A stretch of 64,000 bases of DNA from Psychroflexus longus (GCF_020164595.1 NZ_JAIQZE010000009.1:1-64000); one strand, 5' to 3'. Positions 34,253 through 44,125 are shown, numbered from the stretch's first letter. Translations and numbers: made by a program. The notes: generated from the sequence alone by a model not told the origin.

Positions 34253-37200
34253 ATGGATAAGAAAAAGCTGGATGCAGTAGATCGATATAGAATTTTAGAT
34301 TCTGGTCAAGACAGGGGTTTTGATAGATTGGTCGAAATGGCTGCTAAAACTTGTGATTGCTCCCATGCCACATTGAGCATAATTAACGAAAAGGGATTCT
34401 GGATAAAGTCAAGTTATAATTTTGATTTAGATGATATATCTGAAAAAGATTCTATGTGTCAAATCACTATTGAAAATCCACATGAACTTCAAGTAATAAA
34501 TAATGTATCAAAACTAGATGCAAAGGATAAAAAAGTTGAGTATCTACAAACTAATAATATTGATTTTTATGCGGGTAAATCTATTGTAGATCCTGAAGGC
34601 ATTGTCATTGGTACTTTGTGTGTATTAGATCCTGAGCCAAAAAAACTTACCCAAACTCAAAAAAATATTCTTAAAGATCTTTCTGATGAAGCGATGGATA
34701 AAATCATTTCTCATAAAGAAAAACTAGAGCTTGAAGAACTCAACAGAAGCATCTCGGACGGTAAGAGCAGATTCCAAACCTTATTGAATAATACTGGAGA
34801 TTTAGTTTTTCTTCTTGATTCAGATCTTAATTTCATCGAATTTTATGGAGACGAAGAAAATTTACTGATTGAAAAGGAAGATCTTATTGGAAAGCATATT
34901 GATGAAATAACATCTATTAGTAAAATAGCATCCAAAATTAAATTGGCCGTTAAAGTTAGCACACTCTACAACTCCAGCATACCAATAGAATACGACCTTT
35001 TTTCTGATGGCGTTCAGAGATGGTTTAACATGAATGTAAATGTAATAAAAAGAGAAAATCACAATAATGAAATTTTATGTGATATCCGGGAAGTGAGTGA
35101 TCGAAAGAAAACTGAAAAAAAACTAAAGCTGATAAACAACTTATTTAAAGAAGCTGAAAGTTTAGCGAGAGTCGGTGGATGGAGGTATGATGTAAAAAAA
35201 GGAGAATTGTTCTGGACTCCTATCCTGAGAAAAATTGCTGAAATAGACAGTAACGTTCAGCCGAGCCTTGAGGAAGCTAAAGTTTTTTTTAAAGATGGTA
35301 AAAGTATAGAGCTGATTACCGAAAAGGTATTGGAAAGTATTCACTTCAATACTTCCTACACTGGTGAATTTGAAATCCTAACAGCCAAAAAAAAACCACT
35401 TTGGGCTCTCATCAACATAAAGCCTGAAATTGTGGATGGGGAGTGCGTAAGTGTTTATGGTTCTTTTCAAGACATCACAGAATCAAAAAAAAATAAAGAG
35501 AAACTCAAACAAGAAAGGGAAAGGCTCAATAACATAATCAATGCCACCAACCTCGGAACATGGGAGTGGAATGTACAAACAGGAGAAGCTAAATTCAATA
35601 ACCGGTTTGTAGAAATGCTGGGATATTCTACACACGATATACCATTAAATAACTCTATATCGGCATGGAACGATAGAACTCACCCCGAAGATCTCAAGAA
35701 TAGCAATTTAGCTTTGGAGGACCATTTCCAAGGAAATACAGATTTTTACAAGTTTGAATTAAGACTAAAACATAAAGAAGGGCATTGGGTTTGGATACTC
35801 GACAAAGGAAAAGTCATCTCCTGGACAGCAGATGGTCAACCAGAATGGATGTTTGGGACTCATCAGGACATTTCAGATAAAAAAATGTTAGAAAAAGATC
35901 TCAAACAAAATGTTCTGCAATTCAAAAATATCTTTGAACTCTCTCCTGTCGGTATTGTTATTACTGAATTTACTTCAGGTAAATTCCTTGATATTAACAA
36001 AGCTATGCAGGATATGGTTGGATATACTGAAGACGAAATTCTTGGCATGAGTATTTGGATGATAACTCCAGAGAAGAAAATCACATCCAAGGACAGCAAG
36101 GCCATTCAAAATCTAAAGAATTTAAATAGAATAGGACCTATTGAGAAAGTCCTAAAGACCAAGTCTGGTGACTTGATCACTGTCGTCATTAACGGCCTAA
36201 TTCACTTTGATAAAAAGGGAAAAAGAATCGTCATCTCTACATTGCAAGATTTTACAGAACAGAAAATGATAGAGAAGAGGTTGAAAAATTCTGAAACTGA
36301 AGCCATCAAAGCAAGTCAGGCTAAATCAGAATTTGTAGCAAATATGAGTCATGAGATAAGGACACCACTCAACGGTGTTATTGGATTCTCTGATTTACTG
36401 ATGAAAACTCCACTCAATGATGTACAACATCAATACATGAAAACAGTTTTCCAATCTGCCAATATTCTTTTGGACTTGATTAATGATGTTTTGGATTTTT
36501 CTAAAATTGAATCTGGAAAGTTACAACTCGATACCGATAGAACAAATTTATTAAAGATTGCAGAAGAGGTTGTAGATCTCATAAAGTATGAAGCACACAA
36601 AAAAGGCCTGGAATTGATTCTCGTAGTCGATGAAAAAGTACCTGATTATGTATGGATTGATGGAGTGAGATTTAAACAAATTCTAATCAATTTATTGAAC
36701 AATGCCATAAAGTTTACAAACAAAGGTTCTGTAAAATTCAAGATATCTTGTAAAAACAATAAAAATGATCTTGCAAACCTTGTATTTTCTGTAGAAGATA
36801 GTGGAGTCGGAATAGCCAAAAAAAATCAGAAGAAAATTTTTAATGCATTTATACAAGAAGACACTTCAATAACCAAAAAATATGGTGGCACTGGATTAGG
36901 TTTAGCTATTTCAGATAAGATCTTAAACTTGATGGAAAGCAAGCTAAGATTGAGAAGTAAAATTGGGCAAGGAAGTAATTTCTATTTTGAAATTACCCTG
37001 CGTTCTGAAAATAATCCAAAAACACAAAGTCAATCTATTGAAGACGTAAAAGATATTTTAGTAGTTTCTTCGTTTTCAGAACATTTTGAAACCATTAGAG
37101 GCCATTTGGGAGGCTACAACCTGAAGCTTCATTATGCGAATGATCTAGAAACTGCATCAAAAAGACTTATAGAACTATCTCCTCAAGTCATTTTCGTAAA

Positions 37201-38221
37201 TCAAGAAGATTCTCTTGAACTCTCTTGTAATTTAGCTTCAAGATTAAAAACAAACACCAAGTCCAAGGATGTATGCTTTATACTACTCAAAAGATCAAAT
37301 GAGAATGATAAAACTGAGGAGATAAAATTGGAAAAATGCTTTGAACAGTCAATAGTAAAGCCGATTAAGAAAAATGATCTATTAAGGGTTATGACCAATG
37401 GCGATAAACCGAAAAGCAATTTATACTTAGATAATAAAAAAATAACAGCTATTGAAGAAACTGAAGGACTGAAATTTCTTATCGCTGAAGACAACCTTAT
37501 CAATATGGAGTTGATTAAGTCCTACTTAAAAAATATTTATTCCAAGGTAAATATATATGAAGCGGAAGATGGCCTTAAAGCCTTAAAGTTATTCAAGAAA
37601 CACACACCAGACATTGTATTTTCTGATATTCAAATGCCTAACATGAATGGTTATGAATTAGCAGAAGCTATCAGAAAAGAGAAAAAGGGAAGAACAACTC
37701 CTATAATTGCAATTACAGCTGGAACCGTAGTAGGAACAAAGGAAAAATGTATTGAATCTGGAATGAACGATTATATTTCAAAACCCATCCTGCAGGAGTC
37801 TTTAAGAAATATAATCTTAAAATATAACCCTGAAAAAAATCAACTTGTTGAAAGTCCCAACTTTGACGATAAAACAAGTATAGATGAAAATAAGGATGAA
37901 ATTTTTAATAAGAATCAAGTTATGGCAATGATAGGCCACAATGAAAAGTTTTTTGATGAACTGATAAATCTCGCTAATGATACTCTAGTTGAAGCTTTAG
38001 AAAATTTAAGAGAAATTGAAAACGAAGATCAGCTTAAAAAACTTGCCCATAAAGTAAAAGGAACTGCACTCAATCTTGGAGCCAATTCGTTATCTGATTC
38101 AGCATTACGTATAGAAAAGTCCAAAATCAAAATAAAAAAAGATCTAGTGAGTTATAATAAGGAACTAGACCTTGAGATTAACAAATTAATTGATGCCCTT
38201 CCTGTGCTCCGCACCAAATAA
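34253..38221 (+). CDS. Hybrid sensor histidine kinase with GAF, PAS, receiver and Hpt domains
   Basis: This 1322-residue cytoplasmic phosphorelay protein has no membrane segment. Its order is a GAF-type domain (about 20-155), four PAS/PAC units (about 170-680) with PAC motifs such as WMFGTHQDIS and VISTLQDFTEQK, HisKA with His700 in NMSHEIRTPLNGVIG, and HATPase_c with NLLNNAIKFTN, DSGVGI and GTGLGLAI. A degenerate receiver (about 940-1060) lacks the acidic pocket and the Asp acceptor (VIFVNQED). It is followed by an intact receiver with Asp1125 in VFSDIQMPNMNG and an Hpt domain with His1266 in LAHKVKGTALNLG. No output regulator is nearby, so its partner and signal are unknown. It appears monocistronic. 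Confidence 0.9.
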   Translation: MDKKKLDAVDRYRILDSGQDRGFDRLVEMAAKTCDCSHATLSIINEKGFWIKSSYNFDLDDISEKDSMCQITIENPHELQVINNVSKLDAKDKKVEYLQTNNIDFYAGKSIVDPEGIVIGTLCVLDPEPKKLTQTQKNILKDLSDEAMDKIISHKEKLELEELNRSISDGKSRFQTLLNNTGDLVFLLDSDLNFIEFYGDEENLLIEKEDLIGKHIDEITSISKIASKIKLAVKVSTLYNSSIPIEYDLFSDGVQRWFNMNVNVIKRENHNNEILCDIREVSDRKKTEKKLKLINNLFKEAESLARVGGWRYDVKKGELFWTPILRKIAEIDSNVQPSLEEAKVFFKDGKSIELITEKVLESIHFNTSYTGEFEILTAKKKPLWALINIKPEIVDGECVSVYGSFQDITESKKNKEKLKQERERLNNIINATNLGTWEWNVQTGEAKFNNRFVEMLGYSTHDIPLNNSISAWNDRTHPEDLKNSNLALEDHFQGNTDFYKFELRLKHKEGHWVWILDKGKVISWTADGQPEWMFGTHQDISDKKMLEKDLKQNVLQFKNIFELSPVGIVITEFTSGKFLDINKAMQDMVGYTEDEILGMSIWMITPEKKITSKDSKAIQNLKNLNRIGPIEKVLKTKSGDLITVVINGLIHFDKKGKRIVISTLQDFTEQKMIEKRLKNSETEAIKASQAKSEFVANMSHEIRTPLNGVIGFSDLLMKTPLNDVQHQYMKTVFQSANILLDLINDVLDFSKIESGKLQLDTDRTNLLKIAEEVVDLIKYEAHKKGLELILVVDEKVPDYVWIDGVRFKQILINLLNNAIKFTNKGSVKFKISCKNNKNDLANLVFSVEDSGVGIAKKNQKKIFNAFIQEDTSITKKYGGTGLGLAISDKILNLMESKLRLRSKIGQGSNFYFEITLRSENNPKTQSQSIEDVKDILVVSSFSEHFETIRGHLGGYNLKLHYANDLETASKRLIELSPQVIFVNQEDSLELSCNLASRLKTNTKSKDVCFILLKRSNENDKTEEIKLEKCFEQSIVKPIKKNDLLRVMTNGDKPKSNLYLDNKKITAIEETEGLKFLIAEDNLINMELIKSYLKNIYSKVNIYEAEDGLKALKLFKKHTPDIVFSDIQMPNMNGYELAEAIRKEKKGRTTPIIAITAGTVVGTKEKCIESGMNDYISKPILQESLRNIILKYNPEKNQLVESPNFDDKTSIDENKDEIFNKNQVMAMIGHNEKFFDELINLANDTLVEALENLREIENEDQLKKLAHKVKGTALNLGANSLSDSALRIEKSKIKIKKDLVSYNKELDLEINKLIDALPVLRTK

Positions 38222-38296
38222 TCAAAAGCTAAATTTTTTCAAAACTAAACATTTGTAAATATTGAGCCAATGCTGGTAAAATAGATATAAAAATTA

Positions 38297-38325
38297 TTGA
38301 TAATGCCTTTCATTAATTATGTTTG
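38297..38325 (+). promoter_or_regulatory. Promoter of the fatty-acid hydroxylase family gene
   Basis: TTG at 38297-38299, 18 bases, then TATGTTTG at 38318-38325 fit the Bacteroidetes form. The ATG is at 38341, so the leader would be about ten bases. Confidence 0.5.
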
Positions 38326-38340
38326 TAAAAAAAATAATAC

Positions 38341-39246
38341 ATGGAGAAGGTAAAATTGAGTTTAGAAGATGTTGCAAATTTAGATTTTACAACCATTATT
38401 TGGATTGCTGCGCCTGTCATGTTTTCGTTGGTTGCGCTAGAATCCTATTTTAGTTACAAACAGAATAAGAAACTATACGAAGGAAAAGATTTTTTAGCCT
38501 CAACTTTTATTGGAGTAGTCAATATCCTGCTAAATGGTGTGATGAAACTTGGAGTTTTTGCTTTCTTTTTATTCTTCTATAACATTACTCCTTTTTTCAT
38601 TCCTATGACCTGGTGGTCATTTATACTCTGTTTTATTGCATTAGATTTTGTAAGGTACTGGTCACACAGGATAGCTCACGAGCAACGTTTTTGGTGGTCA
38701 ACGCATGTTGTCCATCACAATTCAGAATATTACAACCTCTCAACTTCTTTTAGATTATCATGGACGCAGAATTTGAAAATCATATTCTTTCTTCCAGTGA
38801 TTTTAATGGGATTCCATCCTTTTGTATTTTTGGTCATTCATCAATTAGAAGTGCTTTATCAATTTTGGATCCATACAGAATACATTAAAAAGTTACCTAA
38901 ACCTATTGAGTATATTTTTACTACTCCTTCTCACCATAGGGTCCATCATTCCAAGAATGAAAAGTACCTCGATAAAAATTACGGGTCTACTCTTATTATT
39001 TGGGACAGAATTTTTGGAACCTTTGAGGAGGAAATAGAAAAACCAGTATATGGAATTACTAAACCAATAGATACCTACAATCCTTTTATGTTGGTATTTC
39101 ATGAATGGATTGCGCTTTTTAAAGACATGACCAAGGCGAAATCTGCAAAACATGCATTTCAGATGGCTTTTGGAAGTCCTGTAGATTATCACAAGGATGA
39201 AATGAAAAAAATGAAAATAAAACAAGCCGGATTGAAAAATAAGTGA
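38341..39246 (+). CDS. Sterol desaturase/fatty acid hydroxylase family membrane protein
   Basis: The 301-residue membrane protein has the histidine clusters of the di-iron fatty-acid hydroxylase superfamily: HRIAHEQRFWW with HVVHHNSEYYN, and HHRVHHSKN later. Hydrophobic segments occur near residues 18-36, 58-82, 90-106 and 140-165. Members oxidise lipids at the membrane (C4-sterol oxidase, carotenoid hydroxylase, alkylglycerol monooxygenase). The spacing does not let me choose a substrate. It has its own promoter and a 20-base palindrome just after its stop. Confidence 0.86.
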   Translation: MEKVKLSLEDVANLDFTTIIWIAAPVMFSLVALESYFSYKQNKKLYEGKDFLASTFIGVVNILLNGVMKLGVFAFFLFFYNITPFFIPMTWWSFILCFIALDFVRYWSHRIAHEQRFWWSTHVVHHNSEYYNLSTSFRLSWTQNLKIIFFLPVILMGFHPFVFLVIHQLEVLYQFWIHTEYIKKLPKPIEYIFTTPSHHRVHHSKNEKYLDKNYGSTLIIWDRIFGTFEEEIEKPVYGITKPIDTYNPFMLVFHEWIALFKDMTKAKSAKHAFQMAFGSPVDYHKDEMKKMKIKQAGLKNK

Positions 39247-39264
39247 TTCAATTATAATTGAATC
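39245..39264. repeat. Perfect 20-base palindrome GATTCAATTATAATTGAATC
   Basis: The sequence equals its own inverse complement. It overlaps the stop codon of the fatty-acid hydroxylase family gene and lies 51 bases upstream of the M14 peptidase. It could be an operator or a weak AT-rich terminator stem; there is no T run. Confidence 0.6.
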
Positions 39265-39283
39265 TATAGAGTTGTATAGAGTT
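39265..39283 (+). repeat. Direct repeat TATAGAGTT x2
   Basis: TATAGAGTT occurs at 39265-39273 and 39275-39283, a ten-base period directly after the palindrome, in the promoter region of the second M14 gene. This would place two copies on the same face of the helix. The role is unknown. Confidence 0.5.
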
Positions 39284-39314
39284 TTCTGTTAAATTTACAG
39301 CAAACTCTATTCAT

Positions 39315-41789
39315 ATGAAATTCAATATTACTTTTCTACTAGTTTTTTGCTTTTTTGGAATTAATCAGGCTCAAAACACAATTTTATCACCAGATGAATT
39401 TTTGGGATACGAAATTGGCACAGAATTCACTCGTCATCATCAGATTCTTGACTATTTCAATTACTTATCAGAAAATAGCCCAAATCTAAGTTTTTCACCT
39501 TATGGTAAAACCAACGAACGTAGAACATTAAGCTATGCAGTTGTCTCTTCAGAAGAAAATCTGAGAAATCTAGAGAATTTAAGAATCAATCACCTTAAAC
39601 AAACCGGAATAATTGATGGCGATTCCACTTCAGAGATCGCTGTGGTTTGGTTAAGTTACAACGTTCACGGTAATGAAGCTTCCAGTACCGAAGCGGCGAT
39701 GGTTACTGCTTATGAGCTTATCACTAAACGTAAAGGTATCCTAAAGAATACCGTGGTCATTATAGATCCCAGCATAAACCCGGATGGACGTGATCGCTAC
39801 GTCAACTGGTACAATCAAGTTAAGGCGACACCTTATTCGCCTTTTCAAGATGCTGTAGAACACAACGAGCCTTGGCCAGGCGGAAGACCAAATCATTACC
39901 TTTTTGACCTTAACCGTGACTGGATGTGGGCAACACAAGTGGAGACTCAACAGCGCCTAAAACTTTACAATCAATGGATGCCTCACGTGCATGTAGATTT
40001 TCATGAGCAGGGCATCAACTCCCCTTACTACTTTGCACCTGCGGCAGAGCCGTTTCATGAAGTCATCACTGATTTTCAAAAAGCATTTCAAACCAAAATC
40101 GGAAAAAACAATGCCGAGGCTTTCGATGAAAATGCCTGGTCTTACTTTACCCGGGAGCGATTCGACCTTTTCTACCCCAGTTATGGCGACACCTATCCCA
40201 CCTACAACGGTGCAATAGGAATGACTTACGAGCAGGCTGGAAATGGTAGAGCTGGCCTCGGCATCAACACCGATGAAGATTATGAGCTAACCCTCGTAGA
40301 TCGGGTAAAACACCATGTAATAAGCGGATTATCTACAATTGAAATTTCTTCGGAAAATGCTACAGAATTAAATTCGGAGTTCAAGAAATACTTTAAACAT
40401 TCTCCTGACTTTGATAATTACGTCCTGGCTGGGAATGAACAAAAGCTAAAGGTTTTAGCTGAACTTTTTGATCGTCATGAGTATAGGTACAGTTTTGCGA
40501 CAGATAAGTCCTTAAAAGGCAAAAATACCTATAGCAATACCAAGACTTCTTTTGAATCTGAAAATGCGTTAGTATTACCTGCCAATCAACCCAAGGCGAA
40601 AATGCTAAAGGTGTTATTTGAAGCAGACCCAAAACTCAATACACCACTCACTTACGATATTACCTCATGGAATCTGGGCTTAGCTCATGGAGTTGATGTG
40701 TTTAGGGTAAATGGAAAAGTAAATACAAAGTCAGAGAAAAATTCTTCCCAAAACATTGAGGTTGAAAAAGAAACCGTAGGCTATATTTCTCCCTGGAAAA
40801 GCACGACAGATGCTAAATTTCTAGCCAGGTTACTTCAGCATGAGCTCGATGTGAGAGCAACGACCAAGCCTTTTAAAATTGAAGGCAAGTCCTACGACAG
40901 AGGAAGCCTGATCATCACAAAAACCAATAACAAGCAAGCTGATTTTGATTCTTTAGTAGTCGCAACGGCCAACGAATTTGAGATTGATTTGAAAGCTACT
41001 AAAACAAGCTTTTCAGATTCTGGGACGGATTTTGGATCTCCCGACGTCAAGAAAATTCACCCTCAACGGATTGCCGTGTTAAGAGGAAAAGGAACCTCTT
41101 CATTGAGCTACGGATCCCTCTGGTATTTCTTTGAACAAGAATTAAATTATCCTATCATATCGATTTCTACAGACGATTTTAATAAAATCGATTTAAAAAA
41201 TTACGATGTCTTGGTGCTTCCCAATGGAAGGTATTCTTCAATATTTGATAAAAAAGGTTTAGAAGCTTTAAGCAACTGGATAAAAAGTGGTGGGAAAGTT
41301 ATTGCCATAGCCAATGCGCTTTCTACTTTTAAAGGTAAAAAGGGCTTTGGCCTCGAAAAAGTCAAGACTGAAAAAGACAGTATCCAAGTGAATTTGACAC
41401 CTTACGCAGAGCTTGAAAAAGAGCGAACCCAAGATAACATCACAGGCGCTATTTTTGATGTAAAAGTAGATAACACCCATCCTTTGGCTTTTGGATATGG
41501 GACATCTTACGCTACTTTAAAAACGAGTTCAGCTGCTTATCAATACCTAAAAAAAGGGTACAATGTGGCTTACCTGGATGATTCTTCTCAGCGCTTAAGC
41601 GGTTTTGTAGGAGAAAAAGCATCGGAAAAAATTTCAACATCTTTGGTGTTTGGGGAACAGCGTTTAGGCCGTGGCAGCCTTATCTATTTGGTAGATGATG
41701 TGATGTTTCGTTCCTTTTGGGAGAATGGAAAGCTGTTCTTTGTCAATGCTTTGTTTATGGTGAATAACCAAAGTCAGAAGTTTAGGTAG
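39315..41789 (+). CDS. Secreted M14 family metallocarboxypeptidase with C-terminal GATase1-like domain
   Basis: The 824-residue protein has a signal peptide (MKFNITFLLVFCFFGINQAQ). The M14 catalytic zinc site shows HGNEAS (HxxE) in YNVHGNEASSTEA, NPDGRDRYVNWYN, the arginine region FDLNRDWMW, and HVHVDFHEQG. A class I glutamine amidotransferase/DJ-1-like domain, visible as RIAVLRGKGTSSLSYGSLW and KIDLKNYDVLVLPNGRY, occupies about residues 575-690. It lacks an obvious nucleophile Cys, so it may be a binding domain. It differs clearly from the M14 lipoprotein at 30749. The substrate is unknown; it is probably periplasmic or secreted. Confidence 0.86.
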   Translation: MKFNITFLLVFCFFGINQAQNTILSPDEFLGYEIGTEFTRHHQILDYFNYLSENSPNLSFSPYGKTNERRTLSYAVVSSEENLRNLENLRINHLKQTGIIDGDSTSEIAVVWLSYNVHGNEASSTEAAMVTAYELITKRKGILKNTVVIIDPSINPDGRDRYVNWYNQVKATPYSPFQDAVEHNEPWPGGRPNHYLFDLNRDWMWATQVETQQRLKLYNQWMPHVHVDFHEQGINSPYYFAPAAEPFHEVITDFQKAFQTKIGKNNAEAFDENAWSYFTRERFDLFYPSYGDTYPTYNGAIGMTYEQAGNGRAGLGINTDEDYELTLVDRVKHHVISGLSTIEISSENATELNSEFKKYFKHSPDFDNYVLAGNEQKLKVLAELFDRHEYRYSFATDKSLKGKNTYSNTKTSFESENALVLPANQPKAKMLKVLFEADPKLNTPLTYDITSWNLGLAHGVDVFRVNGKVNTKSEKNSSQNIEVEKETVGYISPWKSTTDAKFLARLLQHELDVRATTKPFKIEGKSYDRGSLIITKTNNKQADFDSLVVATANEFEIDLKATKTSFSDSGTDFGSPDVKKIHPQRIAVLRGKGTSSLSYGSLWYFFEQELNYPIISISTDDFNKIDLKNYDVLVLPNGRYSSIFDKKGLEALSNWIKSGGKVIAIANALSTFKGKKGFGLEKVKTEKDSIQVNLTPYAELEKERTQDNITGAIFDVKVDNTHPLAFGYGTSYATLKTSSAAYQYLKKGYNVAYLDDSSQRLSGFVGEKASEKISTSLVFGEQRLGRGSLIYLVDDVMFRSFWENGKLFFVNALFMVNNQSQKFR

Positions 41790-41921
41790 ATTTGATATTA
41801 AAATAAAAAAACTTAATATCATGTTTTAATCCATAGGGATGAAATCTTCTAGCGTTACAAACTTTATCATTTATTTTAAAGTCTTGCTTGTTTTAGTAAT
41901 GTAATTTATTTCAAAAAAAGC

Positions 41922-42635
41922 ATGGAAACAGTTTTACATACTGCAGATAGCAGAGGTCACGCCAATCATGGCTGGTTAGACTCCCATCACAGTTTTAGTT
42001 TTGCAGGCTATTTCAATCCAGATCGAATGAATTTTGGAGTCTTGCGGGTTTTGAATGATGATATTGTATCGCCAAGCATGGGCTTTGGGACGCATGGACA
42101 TCAAAATATGGAAATCGTTTCTATTCCGTTGGAAGGAGATTTGAAACATAAGGATGATACTGGAAGAGAAGCCATTATAAAAGAAGGTGACATCCAGGTG
42201 ATGAGCGCTGGAACAGGAATTCAGCATAGTGAATTTAATTACAGTAATGAAAACCCAGTTAATTTTCTTCAAATCTGGATCATTCCCAATCAGCAAAATG
42301 TTACACCGAGATACGATCAAATCTCGATTGACCCTTCAAGCACAAAAAATAAATTTCAACAGATTTTATCCCCTAATAAAGAAGACGATGGCGTCTGGAT
42401 CTATCAAGAGGCCTGGTTTCATTTGGGTGAATTTGATGCCGATACTACTGTAGCTTATACATTGAGAAACAAAAACAATGGAGTTTATCTTTTTTTACTG
42501 GAAGGTCAAGTCAACATTGGAGATTTGAGTTTATCAAGACGGGATGCAGTTGGAATTACTAAAACACATGAAGTACAAATACGCGTGAAAGAAAGTTCGA
42601 AGCTCCTTATTATGGAAATTCCTGTCAATGTTTAA
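41922..42635 (+). CDS. Pirin family protein
   Basis: The 237-residue bicupin protein has the exact pirin metal-binding set: His58 and His60 in GTHGHQNMEI, then His102 and Glu104 in GTGIQHSEFN. Pirins bind iron and some, such as YhhW, show quercetinase activity; their cellular role in bacteria varies. The protein is cytoplasmic. A 132-base gap precedes it and 103 bases follow before the SDR gene, so it is probably transcribed alone. Confidence 0.92.
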   Translation: METVLHTADSRGHANHGWLDSHHSFSFAGYFNPDRMNFGVLRVLNDDIVSPSMGFGTHGHQNMEIVSIPLEGDLKHKDDTGREAIIKEGDIQVMSAGTGIQHSEFNYSNENPVNFLQIWIIPNQQNVTPRYDQISIDPSSTKNKFQQILSPNKEDDGVWIYQEAWFHLGEFDADTTVAYTLRNKNNGVYLFLLEGQVNIGDLSLSRRDAVGITKTHEVQIRVKESSKLLIMEIPVNV

Positions 42636-42708
42636 ATGACTTAATAGTATTTAACTTAATTACTAAATGATTTATAGGCTTTTTAATTAAAAAAAGGGAT
42701 CAAAGCTT

Positions 42709-42716
42709 TATTTTTG
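42709..42716 (+). promoter_or_regulatory. Likely -7 element of the SDR gene promoter
   Basis: TATTTTTG fits TAnnTTTG and would start transcription near 42723, about 16 bases before the ATG at 42739. The -33 region is T-rich but without a clear TTTG. The element argues against the GTG at 42718 as the start. Confidence 0.4.
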
Positions 42717-42738
42717 AGTGAATTTTAAAATTAAAAAA

Positions 42739-43380
42739 ATGCAAAATATATTAGTGATAGGTGCAAATGGTTCTACAGGAAGAATTATATCAAAGATTTT
42801 AAGAGATTCAACCGACTTCAAACCTTATGCGATGATCAGAAAAGAGATTCAAAAGCCTTTTTTTGAAAACCAAGGTATTGAAACAAGAATTGGGGATCTA
42901 GAAGAAGATTTTTCTGGTGCCTTCATGGGAATCGATAAAGTCATTTTTGCTGCTGGTGCTGGAGGAGGAGCTAAAGAAGAAAAAACAATTGCTGTGGACC
43001 AGAAGGGAGCCATTAGAGCTATTGAGTTAGCAAAGGCCCATAAATTACAGAAATTTGTTATGCTTAGCTCTATGGGAACCGATGCACCAAGTAAAGTTGA
43101 AGGTCTAGAGACTTATTTAAAATCTAAGAAAGCAGCAGATGATTTCTTAAGAGAATCAGATATGGTCTATACAATCGTACAGCCAGGTGGTCTTACAAAT
43201 GAGAAAGGCACAGAAAAGGTGGAAGTTGCTAAGAAACTGAAGAAAATGGGACAAATTCCTAGAGAAGATGTTGCCCAAGCTTTAGTGTATGCTTTAGAAC
43301 TTGAGCGCACAAAAAACACTTCATTTGAAATGATTTCTGGTGAAAATAATCTTCAAACAGAGATGAAAAATTATAAATAA
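42739..43380 (+). CDS. NAD(P)-binding oxidoreductase, atypical SDR
   Basis: The 213-residue protein has the nucleotide-binding motif IGANGSTGRIISK near the N-terminus, followed by MIRKEIQKPFF, KVIFAAGAGGG, FVMLSSMGTD and YTIVQPGGLTNE. These mark the atypical short-chain dehydrogenase group close to YwnB and biliverdin-reductase-like enzymes, which use NAD(P)H. Substrate unknown. The ATG at 42739 puts the Rossmann strand at the N-terminus; a GTG at 42718 was rejected. A terminator follows at 43403-43438. Confidence 0.85.
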   Translation: MQNILVIGANGSTGRIISKILRDSTDFKPYAMIRKEIQKPFFENQGIETRIGDLEEDFSGAFMGIDKVIFAAGAGGGAKEEKTIAVDQKGAIRAIELAKAHKLQKFVMLSSMGTDAPSKVEGLETYLKSKKAADDFLRESDMVYTIVQPGGLTNEKGTEKVEVAKKLKKMGQIPREDVAQALVYALELERTKNTSFEMISGENNLQTEMKNYK

Positions 43381-43402
43381 AAGTTTTATTCAATTTAATA
43401 TT

Positions 43403-43438
43403 TAAACCCTGATCAAATTCAGGGTTTTATTTTTTTTA
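43403..43438 (+). terminator. Terminator after the SDR gene
   Basis: AAACCCTGA (43404-43412), a six-base loop TCAAAT, then TCAGGGTTT and a long T run. The methyltransferase gene starts 13 bases later, so any promoter for it must overlap the terminator or readthrough must occur. Confidence 0.88.
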
Positions 43439-43450
43439 AAATTTAACCTT

Positions 43451-44053
43451 ATGAAAGAGTTTTGGAATGAAAGATTTGGAATGGATGAATTTGTGTATGG
43501 CATTGAGCCTAATTCGTACTTAAAGTCCGAACTGGGCAAAATAAACGAAAAGGGAAATGCTCTTTTACCGTTGGAAGGTGAAGGAAGAAACGCTTGTTAT
43601 TTAGCTGAAAAAGGCTGGCAAGTTGATGCTTTTGACTTTTCTGAAGCAGGAAAAGAAAAGGCACTGAAATTATGTAATTTAAAGCAAGTTTCAATTACTT
43701 ATGATTTGAGTAAAGTAGAAGATTATAATTTTGAAACTGGAAAATATGATCTTATCGTATTAATTTACGCACATGTGAAACCGGAAGTAAGAATAAAACT
43801 TCACAAAAATGCCATCAAATCTTTAAAGGCCGGAGGCAAAATTATTTTAGAAGCTTTTCATCCCCAACAGTTGGAGAAACAATACAAGTCTGGAGGTCCA
43901 AAAAATAAAGAATTACTGTACGACTTAGCATCCATTAAAAATGATTTTAAAGAGTTGTCTGAAAGCCATGGAGAAGATCTGGAAATAGACTTAACTGAAG
44001 GTAATTTTCACAAGGGAAAAGCATATATTACAAGATTCACAGGCGTTAAATAA
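43451..44053 (+). CDS. Class I SAM-dependent methyltransferase (TehB-like)
   Basis: The 200-residue protein starts MKEFWNERFGMDEFVYG. Its SAM-binding motif is ALLPLEGEGRNACYLAEKGW (about residues 37-56), followed by VDAFDFSEAG and the later strands KYDLIVLIYAHV and GGKIILEAFHPQQ. This is the layout of TehB/thiopurine-methyltransferase-like proteins of about 200 residues that are common in environmental bacteria. The substrate is unknown, and a tellurite link should not be assumed. Confidence 0.84.
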   Translation: MKEFWNERFGMDEFVYGIEPNSYLKSELGKINEKGNALLPLEGEGRNACYLAEKGWQVDAFDFSEAGKEKALKLCNLKQVSITYDLSKVEDYNFETGKYDLIVLIYAHVKPEVRIKLHKNAIKSLKAGGKIILEAFHPQQLEKQYKSGGPKNKELLYDLASIKNDFKELSESHGEDLEIDLTEGNFHKGKAYITRFTGVK

Positions 44054-44125
44054 TTATCTAATAATTAATATCTGCAACACTTACAACATATATGTTTAAA
44101 TTTACAATCTTAACAATTAGAATTT

